A stretch of DNA of 7,037 bases from Pseudomonadota bacterium (GTDB taxonomy: Bacteria; Pseudomonadota; Gammaproteobacteria; Acidiferrobacterales; Acidiferrobacteraceae): contig JAJYPQ010000197.1 in the NCBI GenBank assembly GCA_021795255.1, positions 1 to 7,037 on the forward strand. Direction: 5' to 3'. Positions 1 through 6,366 of the stretch are shown here, one piece after another. The notes under the pieces were generated by a model. The model saw nothing but the letters and a program-made list of their open reading frames with translations. It did not search any database and had not been told where the DNA came from. Made by a program: the position numbers and the translations under genes. The first letter of the stretch is position 1; every line of letters starts with the position of its first letter.

Positions 1-338
1 GCGGCATCGGTCACCTCGATCGCGACCTCCTCGCGGCCTCCGTCCCCCATGCCGTTCTGAGACAGGTTGCAGCTGCCCACCACGGCCGCTTTGGCGCCCA
101 CATAGATTTTGGCGTGCAGCGCATCCAAAAAATGCACCTTATCCTCGCCGAGCGCCCTCATGAGATCGCGGATGGCATAGGGATTGGAGCCCAACGTCGG
201 CGAGACGATGATCTCCTCAACCCCCTTGGGCACGACATAATCGCGCCATTGGGCGCCTACATAGGCCACAGCGATACGACTGGGCTTTACCGCGCGAATG
301 GCGGTCCGGATGGCGGTGGCCTTGGTGAGCAATTTCAT
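1..338 (-). CDS. Phospholipase D (HKD) family protein, N-terminal part
   Basis: This gene runs off the left edge of the window, and 112 codons are visible. The start ATG at 338 follows a near-perfect AGGAGG with a 4-base spacer. The segment VHFLDALHAKIYVG, followed by AAVVGSCNLSQNG, gives an H75-x-K77 pair and a G88-S89-x-N91 element. This is the HxK...GSxN signature of the PLD superfamily. The Asp of the classic HKD motif is not obvious, as is common in the restriction-enzyme-like PLD branch (BfiI/NgoFVII type). Families of this kind cut phosphodiester bonds, usually as dimers when only one motif is present. Whether a second motif exists downstream cannot be seen. It lies 111 bp downstream of the SIR2-like gene on the same strand, so co-transcription is plausible. 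A nuclease acting beside a SIR2 protein is my inference; a phospholipase or a helicase-associated PLD domain is an alternative. Confidence 0.8.
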   Translation of the reverse strand, partial: MKLLTKATAIRTAIRAVKPSRIAVAYVGAQWRDYVVPKGVEEIIVSPTLGSNPYAIRDLMRALGEDKVHFLDALHAKIYVGAKAAVVGSCNLSQNGMGDGGREEVAIEVTDA

Positions 339-342
339 GAAT

Positions 343-348
343 CCTCCT
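343..348 (-). promoter_or_regulatory. Strong ribosome binding site of the HKD gene
   Basis: AGGAGG on the minus strand sits 4 bases before the ATG at 338. It fixes the start of the left-edge PLD-family gene, which has no other evidence for its 5' end. Confidence 0.8.
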
Positions 349-381
349 GGGACTTTGTGTTTTAATCGATGGCCGCATCCG

Positions 382-427
382 TTCCCCGAGACGATAGGTT
401 ACCCAGCCAGCTGGAGGCATCGGGGAA
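382..427. repeat. Inverted repeat between the SIR2-like and HKD genes
   Basis: TTCCCCGA (382-389) and TCGGGGAA (420-427) are perfect 8-base inverted arms. They are separated by 30 bases that contain the palindrome CCAGCTGG (407-414). The element starts 22 bases past the SIR2-like stop and ends 43 bases before the HKD start. There is no T-run, so it is not a standard Rho-independent terminator. It may be an mRNA structure separating the two cistrons, or chance. Confidence 0.35.
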
Positions 428-449
428 TCGCCAGATATCGAAGGTCCGT

Positions 450-2210
450 CTACCCATCACTATGCGAAAAAATCGTACTTATGACCTTAGCCTCCGTCTC
501 TTTGACGTGGCGCCCGAGAAAACCAGCCTCGGCCGCGACCTTGAATCGCTCGGCGTCTTCTTCATTCTGTAGACTATCCAACAGGCGCTGAAAATCTTCC
601 TCCGTCTCGTTTTGCCTGTTCTCCGCGTAACTCTCTGGGCTTGTGCCAGAATTGGACGCCCAGCAACTCATGCGCGCCTCTAGGGCGAGAATCATATCCC
701 GAACCATCACGATAACCTTTGCTGCTTCTGGCTGCTCTATCATTAAATCTTGGTAGCCCACGATCACGTTCTTGAGCTCTGGGAGCCTTTGCACAAGGTC
801 CCTAATATCTAAGCGCATATTGCCTTTCTTTATAGTCATTCGTATCGTTCTATAGGAAGCATCTACCGTCGCGTCCCTGATGAAGTTCTGCCAGACCGCC
901 TCCATCTCGTCCCGAAAAAATGCAAGAGAATCCATATCATTGTTAGCTGCCGCAAAGAACAGAGATCTCATGATGATATCAAGGCGTTTATAGTTATCGA
1001 TATTCTCGCGTATACCAGATTTTGCAAAGATGGCGCGCGCGGCCTCGATATGACCACACTGTGATGCCTGGTCCGCGGCCTCGGTCCATGATACGCCCCG
1101 CCCTTGGCGTTCTTGCGCAGACCGGATCTCCCATTCCCGTGAAAAGAGTCGGGCATGGTCAAGAAAATCACGTCGCAAAACCGGTAAGACCTTACCGAAT
1201 GCAAAGGGGAGGCAAATGACGCGCCCGCGCAGTGAGGAATCATTTGGCGATGAGTCGTTCCTCGACGGGTAATGGGCCAGTTTTTCGCGATAAATCCTCC
1301 CAGCTTCGGGGCTTATCAGGATAATCGTAAAGTGTTGTGAGACTCGGGCAATATCCCATAGGATCTGGCGGATATGGTCATCGCGGAACGAGTAGCCGAC
1401 CACAACCAGGAATTGACACGTGGCAAGCCGCTTCTTCATCTGCAGCAGAAGCTCAAAGAGCGGTTCCACGTAAGAGAGCTTTTGTGCCGGGTACAGCATG
1501 AGCGCGTCGGCACGTTCTTTCGTCACAAGCTCGACTGAGCTCTCCTTCAGCAGGACCGGAATCTTAAGAAATCGGCCTCGGTCGGTCCGATACCAGGTTA
1601 CCGAACCGTGCAGTTTAAATAAGCGCAGATCTATGTTGGGGTCATCGAACACCTGCGAGTTCCAGTCTTCACCGAATCCGTCTCGATAGACTAGCCGGTT
1701 TTCCGCACAGAATATCTCGATCGCGGTGTCGTAGTTGAGCGAGTAGATAGAAAGCGGCTTTTCTGTGTCCACAAACCCGCGCAAGGGCTCCAGATAGCTG
1801 ATCTTGGTTGGGTCCACCAACACTTGTTTCTTGATAAAATCCCGCAAGGCCTGCAGAAGCTTGCGCGGCTTGATCCCTTTGACTGTTATCGGTTTTTTCT
1901 GTAGTGCCGCAAGCGGTTCCTCGGACCAATCCGTCAATCTTTGGAGGGTCTCGAGCACCAGTTCAATATCAACCATCCGCCCCTGTGTTTCGGCCCATTT
2001 AGCCAGCATCTCTAAAAATGAGCCGATGTCGCCATCGTCCGTCTCTTGCTCCCGAAAGGCCTGAATCAGCTTTGCCGTGTCCGGGACACCCGCCTCCACA
2101 GATGCCCCCGCCCCGAGCAGGAACGCGACTTCTTTCGGACCAGACTCTTCGATGTCTGGCGCCGTTGAGGCGGGTATGTGCATGCCTAAGTTAGTTGGAG
2201 GTTCCCACAT
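450..2210 (-). CDS. SIR2-like domain protein, putative NAD+-consuming defence effector
   Basis: The protein has 586 residues. The N-terminal half (about 25-300) shows the SIR2/STALD signature in order. EVAFLLGAGASVEAG (27-41) is the glycine-rich NAD-binding loop with GAGAS at 33-37. SIYSLNYD (154-161) carries the conserved Asn159. LFKLHGS (197-203) carries the conserved His201. FLVVVGYSFRDDHI (267-280) is the C-terminal Rossmann strand with its GYSFxD motif. In prokaryotic SIR2 defence proteins (Thoeris ThsA, DSR, SIR2-pAgo partners) the matching Asn and His are needed for NAD+ hydrolysis. All are present here, so an active NADase is likely. Residues 350-586 look mainly helical, match no family I recognise, and would be the sensor or oligomerisation part. 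The start at 2210 is an ATG with GGGGAG 8 bases upstream; a later ATG at 2183 is possible. The gene lies upstream of an HKD-family gene on the same strand. The motif call is firm; the defence role is inferred. Confidence 0.88.
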   Translation of the reverse strand: MWEPPTNLGMHIPASTAPDIEESGPKEVAFLLGAGASVEAGVPDTAKLIQAFREQETDDGDIGSFLEMLAKWAETQGRMVDIELVLETLQRLTDWSEEPLAALQKKPITVKGIKPRKLLQALRDFIKKQVLVDPTKISYLEPLRGFVDTEKPLSIYSLNYDTAIEIFCAENRLVYRDGFGEDWNSQVFDDPNIDLRLFKLHGSVTWYRTDRGRFLKIPVLLKESSVELVTKERADALMLYPAQKLSYVEPLFELLLQMKKRLATCQFLVVVGYSFRDDHIRQILWDIARVSQHFTIILISPEAGRIYREKLAHYPSRNDSSPNDSSLRGRVICLPFAFGKVLPVLRRDFLDHARLFSREWEIRSAQERQGRGVSWTEAADQASQCGHIEAARAIFAKSGIRENIDNYKRLDIIMRSLFFAAANNDMDSLAFFRDEMEAVWQNFIRDATVDASYRTIRMTIKKGNMRLDIRDLVQRLPELKNVIVGYQDLMIEQPEAAKVIVMVRDMILALEARMSCWASNSGTSPESYAENRQNETEEDFQRLLDSLQNEEDAERFKVAAEAGFLGRHVKETEAKVISTIFSHSDG

Positions 2211-2218
2211 TCGGCTTT

Positions 2219-2224
2219 CTCCCC
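2219..2224 (-). promoter_or_regulatory. Ribosome binding site of the SIR2-like gene
   Basis: GGGGAG on the minus strand with an 8-base spacer to the ATG at 2210. It supports this start over the internal ATG at 2183. Confidence 0.6.
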
Positions 2225-2279
2225 GATGGCGCCACGCTGACTTTTACTTAACATCTGCGGTCATCCTCAATCCAATATA

Positions 2280-2299
2280 CGGTTGTACTTCTGTAACCG
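2280..2299. repeat. Short dyad upstream of the SIR2-like gene
   Basis: CGGTT and AACCG form perfect 5-base outer arms of a 20-base element. The interior can extend the pairing to 8 pairs if two G-T pairs are allowed. It lies 70-90 bases before the SIR2-like start and overlaps the weak candidate -10 at 2290-2295. It could be an operator or chance; no second copy was seen in the window. Confidence 0.25.
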
Positions 2300-2319
2300 C
2301 TTGCACTCCGTGGTCTCAA
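2290..2319 (-). promoter_or_regulatory. Weak candidate sigma-70-like promoter for the SIR2-like gene
   Basis: On the minus strand, TTGAGA (2319-2314, five of six matches to TTGACA) is followed after 18 bases by TACAGA (2295-2290, three of six matches to TATAAT). It lies in the 272-bp spacer between the methyltransferase stop and the SIR2-like ATG. A long spacer makes a separate promoter plausible, but the -10 box is poor. Nothing else recognisable was seen in 2211-2482; short ORFs there have no family-like features. Confidence 0.2.
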
Positions 2320-2482
2320 CGGAGGACAGTATGCCGTCTGCGGGACGGGATGCAGGCCCCGCGTCTTGCCCCTTATATCGCCCATACGACCTGCCCGTAA
2401 TCGCCGTGTTCGGACCGCATGACGCCAAGTCGCCACGATTCCCAAAAACGCCGCCGCGCCACTCGCGGACCATTCCTATTCC

Positions 2483-3169
2483 TTACGAGCCCCTTCTGAC
2501 CCGTAGCACGTGATGGCCGCCCCGCTGCACTTCATACGGGACCACCTCCACACTGGCGCTGAACCCCTGTGACGCAAGATCCGATACGAGTGGCGCCAAA
2601 TAGGGTGAGACTTCAAGCCCAAGGGTCAATAGCGGAAAGATGCGCACCTCGGTGGCAATCCGCAGCATCTCCAGGACAGAGGCCCGATGAAACTCATAGG
2701 TCAAATGGTCCGTGTACAGGAAGAGGAAATGAGAACACAGGGCCAGATCGAACAGGCCGTCCGCGAACTCCAGGTGCGGCAGCTCGCCTATCACATAACG
2801 GCCCTCCGTCTTCCCTTTATCGAAGTCCCCGACAAAGCTCCGCAGGGCAGCGCATCGATTCTCCTTCAGATGGTCCGGCGATCGATGATAGTGCCAGGTC
2901 CAATCGTCCGGCGTGGCTTTTACCTGATCGATGATAAGGTCTAGCACCGCGTAGAAACGCGCCTCGATATCCGCGGCGCTGAAAACGTACAGGGGATCTA
3001 CAGATATCACTGACCCGCCCCGCGCTGTCAGCTCCGCGTTAAAACTCGCCGGACCGTCGGCAATGCCTACGACGTTTTTTTGAAGGTCCCCCTCGGACAG
3101 CGCAAATAAGCGCCGATACTCATCCAGAGAGCGTCCGAAGGGGACCACCTTCTCCAATTGCATCGCCAT
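2483..3169 (-). CDS. Class I SAM-dependent methyltransferase-like protein
   Basis: With the ATG start at 3169 the protein has 228 residues, a usual length for a stand-alone class I methyltransferase. VVGIADGPASFNAE (33-46) takes the place of the glycine-rich SAM loop (motif I). VISVDP (54-59) is the strand with the acidic residue that would hold the ribose hydroxyls. GRYVIGELPHLEFADGLFDLALCSHFLFLY (about 123-152) covers the adenine-side loop and motif IV. The family looks like a widespread uncharacterised one beginning MQLEKVVPFGRSLDEY. No DNA-methyltransferase catalytic motif (DPPY/NPPY or PCQ) is present, so the substrate is unknown and DNA modification is not supported. The reading frame continues upstream to a TTG at 3232, but the ATG at 3169 (GGGA 5 bases upstream) or 3163 (MQLEK) fits the family start better. 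Neighbours are the nuclease-nitrilase gene 131 bp upstream and the SIR2-like gene 272 bp downstream. Confidence 0.8.
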   Translation of the reverse strand: MAMQLEKVVPFGRSLDEYRRLFALSEGDLQKNVVGIADGPASFNAELTARGGSVISVDPLYVFSAADIEARFYAVLDLIIDQVKATPDDWTWHYHRSPDHLKENRCAALRSFVGDFDKGKTEGRYVIGELPHLEFADGLFDLALCSHFLFLYTDHLTYEFHRASVLEMLRIATEVRIFPLLTLGLEVSPYLAPLVSDLASQGFSASVEVVPYEVQRGGHHVLRVRRGS

Positions 3170-3300
3170 GGTGTTCCCAAGTCTCTTGTTATCACTTCGC
3201 AAGGCCCCGGCACAAGCGCTTATCTCGATCAATGCTCGTAGCGCATGCGACCGTAACTCCCCCTGTTGCCCTTCGCTATGGTATGGGCCCCTCCCAACAT

Positions 3301-4884
3301 TTACCCGCCGTACAGACGGACCAAGGCGTCGATGCCGCCATGGTGCATAAAAGAGTCCCGTGGTGCGCAGCTGTGGGCTTGGCGCTCATGCCCATTTACC
3401 TGCAAGTGCCTCCGGGGCACCCCGGCTGCCGCTAAGGTTGACACACCTGCGGTCCGAGGGAGATCGGCAAAGTGTGCGGCACCGACCGCGACACCTCGGT
3501 TGAGCGCGGCGGAGCAGCTGGCGATTCCGTGCCGTTGCCAAAATCCGGTCGAGGAGCCCTCAAAACCATGGATCGCTGTGATCCCGACCGTCACCCCGTT
3601 CAGTAGCCCGCGAAAGGCAGCAAGGTTCTGCGCAAGCCTCTCTCTGAAACCACCTTGTCTGTCCCCGCGCTCCATCTCATTGTCCCCCGCACCAATCCAG
3701 CGGATAGACCCCGCGCGCTTCCCATTGATATCTCCCCGCTCCGCCACACCAAACATATCGTAACAAGCCAACAATATGGCTCGCCTACCGCTCGCAAGGG
3801 TCACCACGCGTTTCGATTCGGAAAAATCGGGGTCATAGCAAAGCAGGCCGTCTGCCTCATCGCCTTTCACGGGAAAGATTTTCCTGGCAATGCCTACGAC
3901 CCCGCTCTTGTCCACTGCGACACAGAGTTGGTCGCGAACGCTCCCGTCAGGGTAGTTTGGCCCATCAACGCCGAAGATGATCAGCGCACCGGATGAGTGT
4001 TTGAGCGCGCCGGCTGCATCTTTAATCGGGTCAACAAAACCGGCACCCCTCAGTGCCTTTGCCCGGCCCGCGTAGTCGAGGTCGCCGATACATGTCCTGA
4101 TCCGAAGGAATCCTCCAGGAAAGACGACTGCATCCAATCCCCTCCACTTCTTATCGATCTCCTCGATCAGAGAGGGTAACCACGCAAGACGTCGCGTGTT
4201 TGTGTGATCCCTTTGTGCGGGCCTACCTTGGATACAGACGGTTACGAGGCGCGCACCTTGATCCGCCTGCGGGACTGCTCGTGCCGCGGAGACTCGAGCA
4301 CCTATCTGCAGTCCCTTCGCGGCCGAAGATCCGCACAACTTGGAGAGCTCGGTGTTTGTGTCGCCGCTTGTCCAGTCTATGGCTCCGTCTTTTATCCTGA
4401 CGACGCGATACCCATTGGCGGAAGCCAACAGGTCGCGCGCGCTGTCATAGAAGGCTCGCTGTTCGTCTCGGAACACCGGGGCGTTGTCGTGAGCATCGAT
4501 CGCCTCACAATACTCGATCCACTCCGACCGCTCGAAGCCAACCACCGTGCCCTCCGGGTAGCACTTCAGCGCGATGGCACGGGGAGCCGTGAAATGCTGG
4601 CGCTCGTCGTACTCTATGATCAGCTTCCGAGCGGGAATGACGATATCGCAAGCGAGTTTGTGTCCCGGGGTCGCAAATTCTGTGTAGCCGCGGTGGCGCA
4701 CAAGCGCATTAAAGACGCGCTTGAGTGGTCCGTTCAGCCTTTCCATATCGGGCACCGTGAGCCATGGCAGATTCCGGCATTCGGTTTGGACATCGTCGAA
4801 CTTCTGCTTGAGTGCGGCGATCAATGCCGTTCGTTGCGCGCCCGCGTTCATAACGACAATGTTGCGCTGTATATTTGCAGACAT
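3301..4884 (-). CDS. PD-(D/E)XK nuclease domain fused to a nitrilase-like domain
   Basis: The protein has 527 residues from the ATG at 4884. Part one (about 50-165) resembles DUF559/Vsr-like PD-(D/E)XK nucleases. Asp80 in CDIVIPARK is followed by KLIIEYDERQHF (87-98) with Glu91, Asp93 and the QH pair, then RDEQRAFYDSARDLLASANGYRVVRI. In that family these acidic residues bind the metal for DNA cleavage. Part two (about 212-495) resembles a carbon-nitrogen hydrolase. LDAVVFPGG (250-258) is the strand that normally ends in PE. GIARKIFPVKGDE (331-343) carries the candidate Lys335. AILLACYDMFG (369-379) carries the nucleophile candidate Cys374. A long WQRHGIASCSAALNRG block follows (449-464). The usual Glu of the first motif appears to be Gly, so catalysis is uncertain. 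GGGGGAG lies just before 4884. An in-frame ATG at 4908 would add 8 residues but has only a poor Shine-Dalgarno. No signal peptide or membrane segment, so it is cytoplasmic. No named family recognised; the role is inferred as defence. Confidence 0.75.
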   Translation of the reverse strand: MSANIQRNIVVMNAGAQRTALIAALKQKFDDVQTECRNLPWLTVPDMERLNGPLKRVFNALVRHRGYTEFATPGHKLACDIVIPARKLIIEYDERQHFTAPRAIALKCYPEGTVVGFERSEWIEYCEAIDAHDNAPVFRDEQRAFYDSARDLLASANGYRVVRIKDGAIDWTSGDTNTELSKLCGSSAAKGLQIGARVSAARAVPQADQGARLVTVCIQGRPAQRDHTNTRRLAWLPSLIEEIDKKWRGLDAVVFPGGFLRIRTCIGDLDYAGRAKALRGAGFVDPIKDAAGALKHSSGALIIFGVDGPNYPDGSVRDQLCVAVDKSGVVGIARKIFPVKGDEADGLLCYDPDFSESKRVVTLASGRRAILLACYDMFGVAERGDINGKRAGSIRWIGAGDNEMERGDRQGGFRERLAQNLAAFRGLLNGVTVGITAIHGFEGSSTGFWQRHGIASCSAALNRGVAVGAAHFADLPRTAGVSTLAAAGVPRRHLQVNGHERQAHSCAPRDSFMHHGGIDALVRLYGG

Positions 4885-4964
4885 TCGCTCCCCCACTATT
4901 CTTGTCATCTTTTATAGCCACTCGGCCGCGGCCAATATACGCTTGCCATTACGGCCCAACGAGG

Positions 4965-4990
4965 CAACAAACACGGGCATAATCCCGTGA
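4965..4990 (-). terminator. Weak Rho-independent-like terminator
   Basis: On the minus strand, CACGGG (4989-4984) and CCCGTG (4977-4972) form a 6-bp stem, four pairs of it consecutive G-C. It has a 6-base ATTATG loop and is followed by TTTGTTG. It lies about 190 bases after the NucS-like stop and about 80 bases before the next start, a fitting place to end that transcript. The stem is short and the T-tract is interrupted. Confidence 0.35.
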
Positions 4991-5061
4991 TATCTTTCCG
5001 TTATGCGCCACGCCGCGCGCGCTCGTCTATTACGGCCTGGAATGAGCCGCCATCGCCGGGA

Positions 5062-5083
5062 GCGACACTCTACGGAGTGTCGC
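5062..5083. repeat. Perfect 9-bp hairpin with UNCG-type loop
   Basis: GCGACACTC (5062-5070) and GAGTGTCGC (5075-5083) are exact inverted arms around TACG. In plus-strand RNA this is a C(UACG)G tetraloop, an unusually stable class. No T-tract follows on either strand, so it is not a standard terminator. The short sequence CATCGCCGG occurs on both sides (5051 and 5131), which suggests a small repetitive element of REP type. This is unproven from one copy. Confidence 0.6.
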
Positions 5084-5176
5084 AATAGCCGCCCTTGACA
5101 CCCTCTATAAGCCATACGGAGGCCGCTGCTCATCGCCGGCAGGCCAACACACCCGATCCACCATGCGCGCCCGGCG

Positions 5177-6292
5177 TCAGAACGCTGGTTTCGAATTAAA
5201 CCGCTCCGTAAGAGCTTCCACAAGCCTTCTCCCGTTCTCACGATTGACTGACACAGATGTTCTGATAGGATGATAAATTCCAAATTGCGTGCGAACCTGA
5301 TCTGCTGGCATCGCTTCCGCAAGCGTCTTCGCAGTAGCCTTCCACTTAACAGCAAGACGATGTAAACATTTACCTAGCAAGACATCTCCATCATCTCCGC
5401 CCTTTAGAAGTTTATAACCATTACCCGGTACAACCTCTCCCCAACCGACCGCTCCGAATCCTGTGGCGTACGCAATCACAACATCCCCAGGGACATAGCT
5501 GGTTAGGAGTTTTTCCCCTTGATCCCCAGGTGAATCGTCGAAACAAGCGGGTATCTGACCAGCGTCCACCAGATACCTCCACCAAGATTCGTCGACACTG
5601 GCGATATTATGCCAATAGACGCCCGGTTCTCGGTAAGTGGATGAGAATTTAATACGAAACAAAGACTCAGGCGCGCGGTCGAATGCGACAGAGAACGAAA
5701 CGTACCTTTCCGCGCCAGCCCTAAACGGATTATATGTGACGCAGCGAAAAGCCACCCCTTTTGAACTGAACCACTCCCCAAGAGAATACAGGGTTTCATC
5801 AAATGCTCGCGCTACAAGGATGATGCGTGAGCCCCTGTTTATATCCTCAATTCGCGCTTCATCGCCGAGAAAGCCCAGTACCGCACCCCTATGGGCATCG
5901 TTAGACGCGAACTTATGCAAAAATGCCTCACCTCTATATGCCGAAAAGTCGGCCAAATACTGAAGGGCCTGCGTTTCAACACCGAGCTGCCCGGCATCGC
6001 GCTTCAATTCGACAATTACGGCATTTCCTAATCGATCCAGAGCCAGGATATCAGCCCGCTTTCCGGTACGCGTCCGTATTTGGTTACTGACAAGTAATAA
6101 TGGCTCACCAAAGACTGCTTCTGACAAAATTTGTGCGGGATCGTCCTTTGACTCTGGTCGAGCCACCAAGCCTGGTCGAGCCACCAAGCCTGGTCGAGCC
6201 ACCAAGAGAGTCTCTAAATCTAGCTCTGTTGGATGCCAGTCTGATTTGACTGCAGATAGAGATAGTCCATCTGTGTTGATCTTGAATAGCAT
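5177..6292 (-). CDS. NucS/DUF91-like nuclease with C-terminal EVE/PUA-like region
   Basis: The protein has 371 residues. Residues 60-120 show EAVFGEPLLLVSNQIRTRTGKRADILALDRLGNAVIVELKRDAG..ETQALQY, the PD-(D/E)XK core of the NucS/DUF91 type. Asp81 (RADILALD), Glu95-x-Lys97 (VELKR) and Gln108/Gln111 (TQALQ) are all present, so it is probably an active metal-dependent nuclease. The C-terminal part (about 214-345) has YWHNIA, WWRYL and YVPGDVVIAYATGFGAVGWGEV (266-287). This recalls EVE/PUA-like domains, which can bind modified bases. A nuclease joined to such a reader suggests a modification-dependent (type IV-like) restriction factor, which is my inference. The start at 6292 is an ATG with AAGGGG 5 bases upstream. 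The frame continues to a TTG at 6439, but those 49 extra residues look non-coding. Residues 30-47 contain three VARPGL-type repeats encoded by an exact 18-bp tandem repeat. It lies 74 bp after the remnant ORF. Confidence 0.82.
   Translation of the reverse strand: MLFKINTDGLSLSAVKSDWHPTELDLETLLVARPGLVARPGLVARPESKDDPAQILSEAVFGEPLLLVSNQIRTRTGKRADILALDRLGNAVIVELKRDAGQLGVETQALQYLADFSAYRGEAFLHKFASNDAHRGAVLGFLGDEARIEDINRGSRIILVARAFDETLYSLGEWFSSKGVAFRCVTYNPFRAGAERYVSFSVAFDRAPESLFRIKFSSTYREPGVYWHNIASVDESWWRYLVDAGQIPACFDDSPGDQGEKLLTSYVPGDVVIAYATGFGAVGWGEVVPGNGYKLLKGGDDGDVLLGKCLHRLAVKWKATAKTLAEAMPADQVRTQFGIYHPIRTSVSVNRENGRRLVEALTERFNSKPAF
6154..6206. repeat. 18-bp exact tandem repeat inside the NucS-EVE gene
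   Basis: The unit CTGGTCGAGCCACCAAGC occurs from 6154, 6172 and 6190. The third copy is exact for 17 bases, so there are about 2.9 copies without a mismatch. It keeps the frame and encodes LVARPG three times, just before the nuclease core. The lack of any synonymous change points to recent expansion by slippage. Confidence 0.9.
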
Positions 6293-6297
6293 AAATG

Positions 6298-6303
6298 CCC
6301 CTT
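6298..6303 (-). promoter_or_regulatory. Ribosome binding site of the NucS-EVE gene
   Basis: AAGGGG on the minus strand with a 5-base spacer to the ATG at 6292. It selects this start over the far-upstream TTG at 6439. Confidence 0.6.
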
Positions 6304-6366
6304 TGTCTCCTAAGAAATGGCAATACTTGTCAATATCTGCGCACACTGTCTGAGTCTTCACTTGCT

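Larger units (their letters stand above)
4885..5176 (-). other. Spacer between the nuclease-nitrilase and NucS-EVE genes
   Basis: This 292-bp gap holds a weak terminator (4965-4990) and a strong hairpin (5062-5083). One minus-strand frame stays open across the whole gap and ends in TAA at 4912-4914, three bases before the alternative ATG at 4908. Its last residues (GIMPVFVASLGRNGKRILAAAEWL at about 4984-4915) look more protein-like than random. No in-frame ATG has a good ribosome binding site, and upstream the frame overlaps the NucS-like gene, where it is a shadow. It may be a remnant of a lost gene or chance. Confidence 0.3.

Noticed and set aside
2483..3232. Longer methyltransferase form starting at 3232
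   Set aside because: The start codon there is TTG without a convincing ribosome binding site, and the extra 21 residues do not look like the family's N-terminus; the ATG at 3169 is preferred.
4204..4917. 237-residue plus-strand ORF opposite the nuclease-nitrilase gene
   Set aside because: It is antisense to a region with clear nuclease motifs, has no family-like features, and follows from codon bias in the real gene.
5095..5100. Perfect plus-strand TTGACA with nearby TATAAG
   Set aside because: TATAAG is only five bases away, the correct -10 position reads GGAGGC, and no plus-strand gene follows.
6154..6206. Possible CRISPR-like repeats
   Set aside because: The 18-bp units are directly adjacent without spacers and lie in frame inside a coding gene.
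6328..6333. Perfect minus-strand TTGACA upstream of the NucS-EVE gene
   Set aside because: No -10-like hexamer lies 16-18 bases downstream (the sequence there is GGAGAC), so it is not supported as a promoter.
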